From the NCBI RefSeq assembly GCF_025356155.1, contig NZ_JANXUQ010000075.1, forward strand, positions 1 to 55,678: a DNA stretch of 55,678 nt, written 5' to 3'. The notes under the pieces were generated by a model. It was given only the letters and a program-made list of their open reading frames with translations. It made no database searches and had not been told where the DNA came from. The stretch comes from Rhodoferax sp. GTDB lineage: Bacteria > Pseudomonadota > Gammaproteobacteria > Burkholderiales > Burkholderiaceae_C. Below are positions 17,206-25,017 of this stretch, one piece after another. The first letter of the stretch is position 1. Each line of letters opens with the position of its first letter. Made by a program: the position numbers and the translations under genes.

Positions 17206-18669
17206 ATGCAGCACAGTTACATGCAACTCGCACAGAGCCTGATGGACGAGATCAAGGCCGGCCGTTATGCGATTGGCGAGCGTCTGCCCTCGGTGCGCGA
17301 ATACGCCGTCGCGCAGGGCGTCAGCGTATCCACCACCACCCGTTGTTACCGGTACCTGGAGAGTTTGGGCCTGGTGCAGGCGCGTTCCAAATCCGGCATG
17401 TACGTGGCCGACTGGAAAGCGCTGCAACCCAATCGGCGCGCGGCCGACAAGGCCCGCCAGGCCGCGAACCTGGCACCGGTGGAGTACGACAAGCTGGTGT
17501 CTTTGCAGCACCGCATGACCGAGCTGTATTCGCTGACCAACCAGCCCTTGCAATTGGGCCTGCACCTGGCCAACGCGGCGCCGGAATGGTATGCCTGTGA
17601 GGCCCTGGCCCGCATTGGCCAGCGCCAGTTGCGCCACAACCCGCAGGCCATTGGTGCCTACCCCACTGGCACGGGTTTGCCCGAATTCAAGGACCAACTG
17701 ATCCAGCACCTGGCACTGTGTGGCGTGGACCTGCAGTCTGAGGAATTGCTGATCACCAATGGCAGCACCGAGGCGCTGAGCGTGGCCCTGCGCGCGGTGG
17801 CGCAGCCGGGGGACGCGGTCATAGTCGAATCACCCGTGTACTTTGGCCTGCTGCAAATGCTGGAGAACCTTGGCATCAAGGCAGTGGAGGTGCCCTGTGT
17901 GTCCGGCAGCGGCATCAGCCTGGAGGCGCTGGAATACGCGCTGGAGCACCACCCCGGCGTGCGGGCTGTGGTGGCCATGCCCAATTTCCAGAACCCGCTG
18001 GGCTGCACGATGACCGAGAAGGCCAAAAAGCGCCTGCTCAAACTGGTGGAGCAGCACGACATTGCCTTGATCGAAGACGATGTGTTTGGCGACCTGTCGC
18101 ACACGCAGACGCAGACGCAAGACCACGAGCGCCCCCAGCCGGTCAAGGCCTGGGACCGCCATGGCCGGGTCATTTACTGCGGCTCGTGCAGCAAAAGCGT
18201 GGCACCGGCCTTTCGTGTGGGTTGGATTGCGGGTGGGCGTTATCACGCGCGGATCGAATCGCTGAAGCTCAGCAACTCACTGGTCACACCCTTGTTTGAC
18301 CAGGCCGTGCTGGCCGAATTCATGAAAGCCGGTGGCTTGCCGCTGCATCTGCGCAAGCTGCGCGCGCAGTTGGCGGCCCATGTGCCGCTGGCAGTGGCGG
18401 CGGTGCGCAATTGTTTTCCGGCGGGCACGCAGGTGGTCAGCCCGGCCGGGGGCTGGTGGTTGTGGATTGAGCTGCCGGAGCAGGCGGACACCCTGGCCCT
18501 GCTGCGGTTAGCGGTGGCGCAGGGGATAGCGTTTACACCGGGCGCGCTGTTTTCGGCGTCTAACAAATTTACCAACTTCATGCGCCTGAACGTGGCGCGC
18601 CCTTGGGGCCGCGACATGGAGCAGGGCATCAGGACACTAGGGAAGTTGGCGAGATCGAGCCCGGTCTGA
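17206..18669 (+). CDS. MocR/PdxR-type regulator: GntR helix-turn-helix fused to PLP aminotransferase domain
   Basis: A 487-residue protein. Residues about 1-70 form a GntR winged helix (GRYAIGERLPSVREYAVAQGVSVSTTTRCYRYLE split over two lines of sequence); the rest is a class I aminotransferase fold. The PLP lysine is in the motif YCGSCSKSVAPAFRVGW, with the phosphate-binding region around ITNGSTEALSVAL. Such proteins usually act as PLP- or amino-acid-sensing regulators, often of a divergent gene. Here that gene is benE, with 88 bp between the starts. An N-terminal extension from ATG 17002 would overlap benE and is not used. Confidence 0.9.
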   Translation: MQHSYMQLAQSLMDEIKAGRYAIGERLPSVREYAVAQGVSVSTTTRCYRYLESLGLVQARSKSGMYVADWKALQPNRRAADKARQAANLAPVEYDKLVSLQHRMTELYSLTNQPLQLGLHLANAAPEWYACEALARIGQRQLRHNPQAIGAYPTGTGLPEFKDQLIQHLALCGVDLQSEELLITNGSTEALSVALRAVAQPGDAVIVESPVYFGLLQMLENLGIKAVEVPCVSGSGISLEALEYALEHHPGVRAVVAMPNFQNPLGCTMTEKAKKRLLKLVEQHDIALIEDDVFGDLSHTQTQTQDHERPQPVKAWDRHGRVIYCGSCSKSVAPAFRVGWIAGGRYHARIESLKLSNSLVTPLFDQAVLAEFMKAGGLPLHLRKLRAQLAAHVPLAVAAVRNCFPAGTQVVSPAGGWWLWIELPEQADTLALLRLAVAQGIAFTPGALFSASNKFTNFMRLNVARPWGRDMEQGIRTLGKLARSSPV

Positions 18670-18712
18670 GTGCCATGGGGGGCAGGTGCGGAACAATGGG
18701 CCAAAATGGCCA

Positions 18713-19270
18713 ATGACCACACCAACACCCGCCCCACAAGGCCCCAAGCGCTTATTTAACGAAGAGGCGAACCAGCTGAAGCTGTTGCGCGCGCACCGCA
18801 AGGCCCATCGCACAGCGCAGTTGACGCGGCTTCCGGTCAAAGCGGCGGCACCGCCGGAGCATTTTGAGCCCCCCACCCCCACGCGCGGGCAGCGGCTGGC
18901 AGACGGCGTGGCCGCGACGATAGGCTCCTGGCGCTTCATCATCATTCAGAGCACGGCCATCGTCATCTGGATTACCGGCAACGTGTTGACCGGCTCACAC
19001 GCCTGGGACCCCTATCCTTTTATCTTGCTGAACCTGCTGCTGTCGTTTCAGGCGGCCTACACGGCGCCTGCCATCATGATGAGCCAGAACCGGCAATCGG
19101 AAATGGACCGGCGCCATGCTGAGACCGACTACGAAATCAACGTCAAGGCCGAGCTGGAGATCGAGCTGTTGCACGAGAAGATTGACATGATAAAAGAGCG
19201 CGAGTTACTGGTTTTAACCGAGGCGGTGAAGGAGTTGACCGTGCTGGTGACCGCGCTGTCCAAGCGGTAA
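18713..19270 (+). CDS. DUF1003-family membrane protein
   Basis: A 185-residue protein with two membrane segments (WRFIIIQSTAIVIWITGNVL and the family hallmark FILLNLLLSFQAAYTAPAIM-MSQNRQ) flanked by a basic N-terminal tail and a charged, probably coiled-coil C-terminal tail. DUF1003 proteins are common in bacteria and their function is unknown. The start at 18713 gives the usual short tail; an ATG at 18686 is also possible. It follows the MocR gene by 43 bp on the same strand. Confidence 0.88.
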   Translation: MTTPTPAPQGPKRLFNEEANQLKLLRAHRKAHRTAQLTRLPVKAAAPPEHFEPPTPTRGQRLADGVAATIGSWRFIIIQSTAIVIWITGNVLTGSHAWDPYPFILLNLLLSFQAAYTAPAIMMSQNRQSEMDRRHAETDYEINVKAELEIELLHEKIDMIKERELLVLTEAVKELTVLVTALSKR

Positions 19271-19380
19271 ACCAGGGCATTTTGGCCAGATTGTTCAGTG
19301 GTGGACGGTTGAGTTTGCTGCTCGACGGGCAAATGCTTGTAATACATCCATCTGCACTTGTCACAAGCCCGGTTCCCCCT

Positions 19381-20235
19381 ATGAAAACCCCTGCCATGCG
19401 CCTTTGGACCCAAAATATTCAACACTGGTGGCGTGCCCGCCAAAACGCCAAGAGCGGCAACGGCGTGCTGCGCGTCGGTGAGCTGCTGGAGAACAAATCT
19501 TTGACTTCGGTATTCCAGCCCATGGTGGACCTGCGCACTGGCACCATCGTGGGCCATGAAGCGCTGATACGCATGTCGCGCACCGTGGGTGACATGACCT
19601 ATGAGCAGTTGCTGCACGCCGCCAAAGAGCAGCACTGTCAGCGGCAATTTGAAATGGCCTGTGTAGAGCTGGCCATTGAGCACTGGCTGGTCGAGCGGCC
19701 CAAGGGCCAGTTGTTTGTCAATTTCAGCGCCTATACGCTGGTGCAATTGCATGAGTCGGAAAGCATAGACACGCTGCTGGAGCTGCTGCGCAAGCACAAG
19801 CTGCAGCCCAAACGCATGGGGCTGGATATTACCGGCTACACCCGACTGCCCAGCATCTCCACACTGGTGGAAGCTGTGAAGCCTTTGCGCGAGGCCGGCA
19901 TGGCCATTGCGCTGGATGACTTCAAAGTATCGGATTCGGGCATGCGGGTGTGGACCAAGTTATTGCCCAACATCGTGAAGATGGCGCCGCGTTGGACCCA
20001 CAAGGTGGATACGGAATCTGAGAACAGTGCCATGGTCGCCAGTATGGTGCGCCTGACACAAAACCACGACTGTCTGCTGCTGGCCAAATCGGTGGAGACG
20101 GAGTCCGAGTTAAGAACCCTGCGCGGCCTGGGTGTGGACCTGGCCCAAGGATTTTTCTTGGGCAGTCCCGCGCCAGACCCTATCTCCGCCCTGAACCTGC
20201 GCGCCCGTGGCGTGTTGACGGCGGTGACTTTTTAA
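19381..20235 (+). CDS. Degenerate EAL-domain protein
   Basis: A 284-residue single EAL domain without GGDEF or sensor domains. The signature reads GHEALIRM, the asparagine motif is FVNFSAY, the DD motif is ALDDFKVSD (normally DDFG) and a VETE/GFFLG end is present. The usual LE(I/L)TE segment reads LDITG and the KID motif reads KMA, so several metal ligands differ from active c-di-GMP phosphodiesterases. Activity is doubtful; it may bind c-di-GMP or a partner instead. The ATG at 19381 is chosen because the upstream extension is low in family similarity. Confidence 0.85.
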   Translation: MKTPAMRLWTQNIQHWWRARQNAKSGNGVLRVGELLENKSLTSVFQPMVDLRTGTIVGHEALIRMSRTVGDMTYEQLLHAAKEQHCQRQFEMACVELAIEHWLVERPKGQLFVNFSAYTLVQLHESESIDTLLELLRKHKLQPKRMGLDITGYTRLPSISTLVEAVKPLREAGMAIALDDFKVSDSGMRVWTKLLPNIVKMAPRWTHKVDTESENSAMVASMVRLTQNHDCLLLAKSVETESELRTLRGLGVDLAQGFFLGSPAPDPISALNLRARGVLTAVTF

Positions 20236-20236
20236 A

Positions 20237-20335
20237 GCCTATTGCCCCCACGTTTTTCGCTTTGCGTACTGCGCTGCCCCCCAAGGGGGCGTTCGCGCCT
20301 TGGGCGGTCCGGCGGCCCGGCGGCGCTCAGGCTTC
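20237..20335. repeat. GC-rich palindromic intergenic element
   Basis: Between the converging EAL and Crp/Fnr genes lies GCCCCC-CAA-GGGGGC at about 20275-20289, followed by CGCGCCTTGGGCGG and GGCGGCCCGGCGGCGC. It resembles GC-rich intergenic repeats I associate with Comamonadaceae genomes. No T-tract follows on either strand, so a rho-independent terminator is not well supported. Its right end supplies the stop codon of the Crp/Fnr gene. Confidence 0.5.
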
Positions 20336-21139
20336 AGGTTTCATTTCATTGAGGACGCGCAGCACCTCCAGCAATTCGGCAATTGTCGGGTTCAGCGTGT
20401 TGACATTGTCCTCACGCTGGCGGCGCGCGAAGCGGTGCCAGGTGGCGATGTTCAAAATCTCCAGCTTGCCGTAGTGCAGCTTCAGCCATTCCTTTTGCGC
20501 CAACTGCTGCACATACTCGGAGAACAGTGTGCGCGATACGCCGCACAGCGATGCCAGCGTGTTCTGCGCAATCGGAATCTCCACCCCTTCACCCATAGCC
20601 ACGGTCGGTGGCCGCTCGGAGCGGTAGGCCAGCGCCTCGGCAAACTGGGCCAGGCCCATCACCACGCGCAGGCAGGGGTTGCCTAGCTTCATCAGCGTCA
20701 GCGTCTCGGATGTCTTTTGCACACGCCAGGCCATCAGTTTGGCCACATAGCGGGCGAATTCGGGCTCTTGGTCAAATAAGGCGTCGAATGTGGTGGCTGG
20801 CATGCGCAGCACCTCGGTTGCGGTCAGGCACACATAGTCGGCGAAGCTGGGCTTGCGGTTGATGATGGACTGCTCGCCAAACCACGAGCCCTTGCCGTAG
20901 ATGGAGATGGGTGTGGATTCGGAATTGGTGGTGGGTATGGAGGCCGACACCAGGCCATTCATGATGTACTGCCAGTGCTGCACTTCGCCACCCTTGGTCC
21001 AGATCTTCTTGCCGGCTTCAAAGGCCTGTACCTTGACGCTGGGCGCCGTCTGCGTCGCCAACGCATCCGACAGGCCCAGGCGGCGCAAGCGGGTGTAGAC
21101 GTAGTGGCTGCCCGTTGTGGTTTGTGTGGAGGGAGTCAT
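20327..21139 (-). CDS. Crp/Fnr-family transcriptional regulator
   Basis: A 270-residue regulator with an N-terminal cyclic-nucleotide-binding fold (about residues 15-140, including GKGSWFGEQSIIN in place of the Crp phosphate cassette) and a C-terminal winged helix with LASLCGVSRTLFSEYVQQLA. The cassette lacks the arginine-serine pair that binds cAMP in Crp, and there are no Fnr-type N-terminal cysteines, so the signal is unknown. A 30-residue tail follows the helix-turn-helix. Repeat copy 3 lies immediately upstream of its start. Confidence 0.88.
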   Translation of the reverse strand: MTPSTQTTTGSHYVYTRLRRLGLSDALATQTAPSVKVQAFEAGKKIWTKGGEVQHWQYIMNGLVSASIPTTNSESTPISIYGKGSWFGEQSIINRKPSFADYVCLTATEVLRMPATTFDALFDQEPEFARYVAKLMAWRVQKTSETLTLMKLGNPCLRVVMGLAQFAEALAYRSERPPTVAMGEGVEIPIAQNTLASLCGVSRTLFSEYVQQLAQKEWLKLHYGKLEILNIATWHRFARRQREDNVNTLNPTIAELLEVLRVLNEMKPEA

Positions 21140-21146
21140 ATGTACA

Positions 21147-21198
21147 ACTGGCCGCTAGCCCTCGTGAAACATGCGTAGGACGCTATCATTTCGGTAGT
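21147..21198 (-). repeat. Dispersed ~60-bp repeat, copy 3
   Basis: The core appears as TAGCCCTCG at 21156-21164, flanked by GGCCGC on one side and by TGAAACATGCG, GCTATCATTT and GGTAG on the other. It fills the gap between the Crp/Fnr start and the end of the cadR-like gene. Confidence 0.8.
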
Positions 21199-21207
21199 GT
21201 AGGCCAA

Positions 21208-21666
21208 TCAACCTAAATGCGTGTGGCGCACCAGTTGCGCGCCGGTCTCCATCGCGGCCAAGCCCTGCAAGATGCCACACGCATCGACCGCGTTGTTGCC
21301 GCCGTTGCCGCTGTTGTCGCCTCTGTTACCGCAGCGTTGGCGCAGCGTGCTGAGCTGTTGCTTGAGCTGGGTGAGTTCGCGTATGCGCGTATCCACATGG
21401 GCGATGTGCGCATCGAACACCGCATTGATGGGGCCGCAATCGCCCCCCGCCTGACCAGCCAGCTTCAACAGCGCGTGGATTTCTTCGTGGCTCATGTCCA
21501 GCGCGCGGCAGTTACGTATCAGTCGCAACCGCTCCAGATGCTCAGACCCATAGACCCGGAAGTTGCCCGCCGTGCGCGCGGGCTCGGACAGCAGACCGGC
21601 CTTCTCGTAGTAGCGTACCGTCTCAACCGTGCACAGCGCGGTTTGTGCCAATTCGCCAATTTTCAT
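21208..21666 (-). CDS. CadR/PbrR-like MerR-family metal regulator with expanded metal loop
   Basis: A 152-residue MerR-family activator. The helix-turn-helix is at residues 1-40 (MKIGELAQTALCTVETVRYY, KAGLLSEPARTAGNFRVY). Cysteines at 77 and 112 match the Cd/Pb-sensing CadR positions. The third, normally about residue 119, is at 130, because a Gly/Asn-rich insert (NRGDNSGNGGNNAVDA) lengthens the loop. It is divergent from a Zn/Cd/Pb P-type ATPase gene, and the shared region carries a MerR-type promoter. The start at 21666 (MKIGEL) is the standard N terminus; four extra residues are possible. Confidence 0.9.
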   Translation of the reverse strand: MKIGELAQTALCTVETVRYYEKAGLLSEPARTAGNFRVYGSEHLERLRLIRNCRALDMSHEEIHALLKLAGQAGGDCGPINAVFDAHIAHVDTRIRELTQLKQQLSTLRQRCGNRGDNSGNGGNNAVDACGILQGLAAMETGAQLVRHTHLG

Positions 21667-21685
21667 GGGACGCTCCAAAAACCTG

Positions 21686-21716
21686 TTGACTCTATAGTAA
21701 CTTCAGGTTGTCTAAT
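21686..21716 (+). promoter_or_regulatory. MerR-type promoter/operator of the P-type ATPase gene
   Basis: TTGACT at 21686-21691 and TCTAAT at 21711-21716 are separated by 19 bp, the long spacer typical of promoters activated by MerR regulators. The spacer contains the imperfect dyad CTATAGTAACTTCAG seen in CadR/PbrR operators. This implies transcription from about 21722, which rules out the in-frame ATG at 21715 and supports the ATG at 21745. Confidence 0.8.
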
Positions 21717-21744
21717 GGGCCGAACACGTTTCTATAAAGCCCTA

Positions 21745-24042
21745 ATGTCCGCCCAACCTGCCCATCCGCCGCATGACCACGGCAACCGCCACGACCACGG
21801 CCATGCCCCTGCCCCTCACGATGATCATGGCCATGACCACCACTCCCATGCTTCGGCTCATGGCGCTGATTCCTGCTGCGGTAGCGGGCCTGCGGCCATT
21901 GCAAAACCGCTGGCCGTGGGCGATGGCACCCACACCCCCATCCGCATCCTCCAGATGGACTGCCCCACAGAAGAAGCCCTGCTGCGCAAAAAACTGGGCA
22001 GCATGGATGGCGTAACCGGCATGGAGTTCAACCTGATGCAGCGTGTGCTGACGGTTGCCCATGCGCCCACGGCCATCGAGCCGATTCTGGAGGCCATTCG
22101 CTCGCTGGGTTTTACGCCCGAGGTCGCCACAGGCGCCGCCGCCCATGCACCGTCAACACCTGAGCGCGCTAAACCGTGGTGGCCGCTGGCACTGGCCGGT
22201 GCGGCGGCGGTCGGGTCTGAAGCAGCGCATTGGATGGGTCTGTCCACCTGGGTCGCCGCTGCGCTTGCGTTGGTCGCCGTGCTGACCTGTGGATTGACGA
22301 CCTACAAGAAGGGCTGGATTGCGATCCGCAACGCCAACCTCAACATCAACGCGCTGATGAGCATTGCCGTGACCGGCGCACTGTTGCTGGGCCAGTGGCC
22401 CGAGGCGGCCATGGTCATGGTGCTGTTCACCATTGCCGAGCTAATAGAGGCCAAGTCGCTGGACCGGGCGCGCAACGCCATCCAGGGGCTGATGCAACTC
22501 ACGCCCGAGCGCGCCACGGTGTTGCAGGCCGATGGCACATGGACCGATGTAGAGGCCAAGGCCGTCGCAGTGGCTGCACGGGTGCGTATCAAACCCGGTG
22601 AACGCATCGCGCTGGACGGGCGCATCGTCAGCGGCACATCCAGCATCAACCAGGCGCCCATCACCGGTGAAAGTCTGCCCGTTGAAAAGGCCGAGGGTGA
22701 CCCGGTGTTTGCCGGGACCATCAACGCATCCGGCTCATTTGAATATGTGGTGACGGCCGCCGCGAATGACAGCACCCTGGCCCGCATCATCCACGCGGTG
22801 CAAGAAGCCCAAGGCGTGCGCGCGCCCACACAGCGTTTTGTGGACCAGTTTGCCAAGGTCTACACGCCGGTGGTGTTTGCCATCGCGCTGGCCGTGGCTG
22901 TGGTGCCGCCCCTGCTGCTGAGTGGTACGTGGTTTGACTGGGTCTACAAGGCCTTGGTGCTGCTGGTCATTGCCTGCCCCTGTGCGCTGGTGATTTCCAC
23001 GCCGGTGACCATCGTCAGCGGTTTGGCGGCGGCGGCGCGCCAAGGCATTTTGATCAAGGGCGGTGTGTACCTGGAAGAGGGTCGCAAGCTGAAATGGCTG
23101 GCGCTGGACAAGACCGGCACCATCACCCACGGCAAACCGGTGCAGACAGATTTCATGGCCTTGAATGGGAGCGATGTGGCCACAGTGCGCAGCCTGGCAG
23201 CCAGCCTGGCCAGCCGGTCTGACCACCCGGTCTCACGCGCCGTGGCCCAGGCAGCGCAAGCACAGGGTGTTGCGCTAATCGAAGTGGAAGCCTTTGAAGC
23301 CTTGCCGGGCCGTGGCACCAAGGGCCGTATCAACGGCAGGTCGTACTACCTGGGCAACCACCGATTGATCCACGAGCAGGGCCGTTGTTCTGACGCGCTG
23401 GAGGCGCAACTGTCCGGGTTGGAGCAGCAGGGCAAGACGGTGATTCTTTTGACCGATGAACAACAGGTACAAGCCCTGTTCGCCGTGGCCGACACGGTCA
23501 AAGACAGCAGTCGTCAAGCTATCGCCGAGCTGCACGCGCTAGGCATCAAGACCATCATGCTGACCGGCGACAACGCCCACACAGCAGCGGCAATAGCCGC
23601 GCAGGTGGGCATAGACGAGGCGCGTGGCGACCTGCTGCCCGAAGACAAACTCAAGGCCATCGAGGCCAAGATGGGCGAAGGCGGCGAGGGTGCTGCGGTA
23701 GGCATGGTGGGCGACGGCATCAACGACGCACCAGCATTGGCCCGCTCCAGCATTGGCTTTGCGATGGGTGCCACTGGCACCGGCACTGCGATAGAAACGG
23801 CAGACGTGGCGCTGATGGACGATGACCTGCGCAAGCTGCCACGTTTTGTGCGCCTTTCGCGCCACACGCATGCGCTACTGGTACAAAACATCGTATTGGC
23901 GCTGGGCATCAAGGCTGTTTTCTTGGTGCTGACACTGACGGGTGCGGGCACCATGTGGATGGCCGTGTTTGCCGACGTGGGCGCCAGCCTGTTGGTGGTA
24001 GGCAATGGGCTGCGCTTGCTGCGCGTGCGTACCGAACGTTGA
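21745..24042 (+). CDS. Heavy-metal P1B-type ATPase (CadA/ZntA-like)
   Basis: A 765-residue exporter for Zn(II), Cd(II) and Pb(II). It opens with a His/Asp-rich tail (HPPHDHGNRHDHGH and HDHHSH) and a CC pair, then an HMA-like domain with MDCPTEE. The membrane CPC motif is at residues 411-413 (IACPCALVIS), the phosphorylated aspartate at 455 (DKTGTITHG), the HP motif in SDHPVSRAV and the hinge in GDGINDAPAL. The MDCPTEE and CPC set, with a CadR-like regulator alongside, points to divalent soft metals rather than copper. The start follows from the promoter position. Repeat copy 4 follows the gene. Confidence 0.95.
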   Translation: MSAQPAHPPHDHGNRHDHGHAPAPHDDHGHDHHSHASAHGADSCCGSGPAAIAKPLAVGDGTHTPIRILQMDCPTEEALLRKKLGSMDGVTGMEFNLMQRVLTVAHAPTAIEPILEAIRSLGFTPEVATGAAAHAPSTPERAKPWWPLALAGAAAVGSEAAHWMGLSTWVAAALALVAVLTCGLTTYKKGWIAIRNANLNINALMSIAVTGALLLGQWPEAAMVMVLFTIAELIEAKSLDRARNAIQGLMQLTPERATVLQADGTWTDVEAKAVAVAARVRIKPGERIALDGRIVSGTSSINQAPITGESLPVEKAEGDPVFAGTINASGSFEYVVTAAANDSTLARIIHAVQEAQGVRAPTQRFVDQFAKVYTPVVFAIALAVAVVPPLLLSGTWFDWVYKALVLLVIACPCALVISTPVTIVSGLAAAARQGILIKGGVYLEEGRKLKWLALDKTGTITHGKPVQTDFMALNGSDVATVRSLAASLASRSDHPVSRAVAQAAQAQGVALIEVEAFEALPGRGTKGRINGRSYYLGNHRLIHEQGRCSDALEAQLSGLEQQGKTVILLTDEQQVQALFAVADTVKDSSRQAIAELHALGIKTIMLTGDNAHTAAAIAAQVGIDEARGDLLPEDKLKAIEAKMGEGGEGAAVGMVGDGINDAPALARSSIGFAMGATGTGTAIETADVALMDDDLRKLPRFVRLSRHTHALLVQNIVLALGIKAVFLVLTLTGAGTMWMAVFADVGASLLVVGNGLRLLRVRTER

Positions 24043-24081
24043 GACCTTGGCAGTCACCTGGCTGCGCCGGGGCGGTGTAAG

Positions 24082-24142
24082 CAAAATCGGCCTCTAGCCC
24101 TCGCCAGTTCTGCATATACAGCTATGCTTTTGGTAGCATTTG
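24082..24142 (-). repeat. Dispersed ~60-bp repeat, copy 4
   Basis: The core TAGCCCTCG is at 24095-24103, with TCGGCCTC on one side and TGCATATACAGCTATGC, then GGTAGCATTTGAT, on the other. It lies in the gap between the convergent P-type ATPase and MerF-like genes. Confidence 0.82.
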
Positions 24143-24175
24143 ATCCCTAAGGACTTTGTCGACTTTACGATAAGC

Positions 24176-24481
24176 CTAGTCGGAGCTACCGCCAGTCTTG
24201 CAACTGCAACTGGTGGCGCAGGACGGCGGTGCTGCGCGTTGGATGTGTTTGCGCCACCCCCAAACCGCCAGAGGGCTCAAAACCAGCATGGCTGCCGCCG
24301 CCAGCCACCAGTTATTGGTCAACACATCGTTGACGGAGTAAGCGCCCAGGCTGGCCAGCAACGCCAAGGCCAGGGGCGTGATCAGGGGAAGACAACATGC
24401 CCCGCAGGCGACCACTGCGACCGCTACGGCCGCGGCGGTGGCTTTCCCTGCGTTGGGTGGGGCTTTGTGGATGGAATACAT
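24176..24481 (-). CDS. Small MerF/MerT-like membrane protein
   Basis: A 101-residue protein with two predicted membrane helices. The first begins with a vicinal cysteine pair, ACGACCLPLITPLALALLAS, which resembles the CC-x-x-P helix of the mercuric transporters MerF and MerT. The second is WWLAAAAMLVLSPLAVWGW. A second cysteine cluster, SCATSCSCKTGG, is in the C-terminal tail, as in MerF. It is divergent from a MerR-family gene, and the promoter between them has a 19-bp spacer. A role in soft-metal uptake or handling is inferred. No merA or merP is in the window, so mercury specificity is not shown. ATG 24481 is preferred over the frame start at 24550. Confidence 0.7.
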   Translation of the reverse strand: MYSIHKAPPNAGKATAAAVAVAVVACGACCLPLITPLALALLASLGAYSVNDVLTNNWWLAAAAMLVLSPLAVWGWRKHIQRAAPPSCATSCSCKTGGSSD

Positions 24482-24519
24482 GGAACGATCCTTGTGTTGT
24501 ATGCAATAGTGCAGGCCGT

Positions 24520-24550
24520 ACGGTACAAGCTCAAGCCACTTGAGGTGCAA
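24520..24550 (-). promoter_or_regulatory. MerR-type promoter with perfect CTCAAG dyad
   Basis: Read toward the MerF-like gene, TTGCAC (24550-24545) and TACCGT (24525-24520) are 19 bp apart, and the spacer holds the perfect dyad CTCAAG-TGG-CTTGAG (24530-24544). Such CTCAAG dyads in long spacers are bound by MerR-family activators. The divergent MerR gene at 24577 is the obvious candidate. Confidence 0.78.
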
Positions 24551-24576
24551 GCCTTTTTTGCAAAAAAGAATTCAAT

Positions 24577-25017
24577 ATGTCTGACACACCACTCACCATT
24601 GGCGCTTTGGCGTCTCGCACGCGCTGCAGTGTCCCGACCATTCGTTACTACGAGCAGATCGGCCTGTTGCCCAGCCCCGGACGCTCTGCCAATGGGCACC
24701 GCTACTACAGCCGACGCGATCTCACCCGCCTGGGTTTTATCAAACGGTGTCGGGATTTCGGTTTTGCTATCGAGCAGGTGCGGGTGCTTGCACAACTGTT
24801 TGATGATGGTGACCGTGCGTGCAGCGAGGTGCGCGACCAAGCGCAACTGCACCTTGACGCGGTGCGTACCAAACTGGCAGATATGCGCCAGCTGGAGGCA
24901 AGTCTGGAGCTGTTAGTTGGCAGTTGTGATGCGACCTGCAGTGCAGGGCCAACGCGCGACTGCTGCATTCTTGTTGACCTTGCCGCTCCAGCAGAGCAGT
25001 TCACCCGCGCAGCGTGA
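24577..25017 (+). CDS. MerR-family metal-responsive regulator
   Basis: A 146-residue MerR-family protein. The N-terminal helix-turn-helix reads LTIGALASRTRCSVPTIRYY, then IGLLPSPGR. Cysteines are at 82, 117, 121, 129 and 130. Positions 82 and 117 coincide with metal ligands of mercury MerR, and the C-terminal cluster GSCDATCSAG-PTRDCCIL is unusually rich. It is divergent from the MerF-like membrane protein gene, and their shared promoter carries a CTCAAG dyad. The inducing metal is not known; a thiophilic ion such as Hg(II), Cu(I) or Cd(II) is likely. Its last 17 bp overlap the 3' end of the SelD fusion gene on the other strand. Confidence 0.88.
   Translation: MSDTPLTIGALASRTRCSVPTIRYYEQIGLLPSPGRSANGHRYYSRRDLTRLGFIKRCRDFGFAIEQVRVLAQLFDDGDRACSEVRDQAQLHLDAVRTKLADMRQLEASLELLVGSCDATCSAGPTRDCCILVDLAAPAEQFTRAA

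Noticed and set aside
20275..20310. Rho-independent terminator between the EAL and Crp/Fnr genes
   Set aside because: The stem is strong but no T-run follows on either strand.
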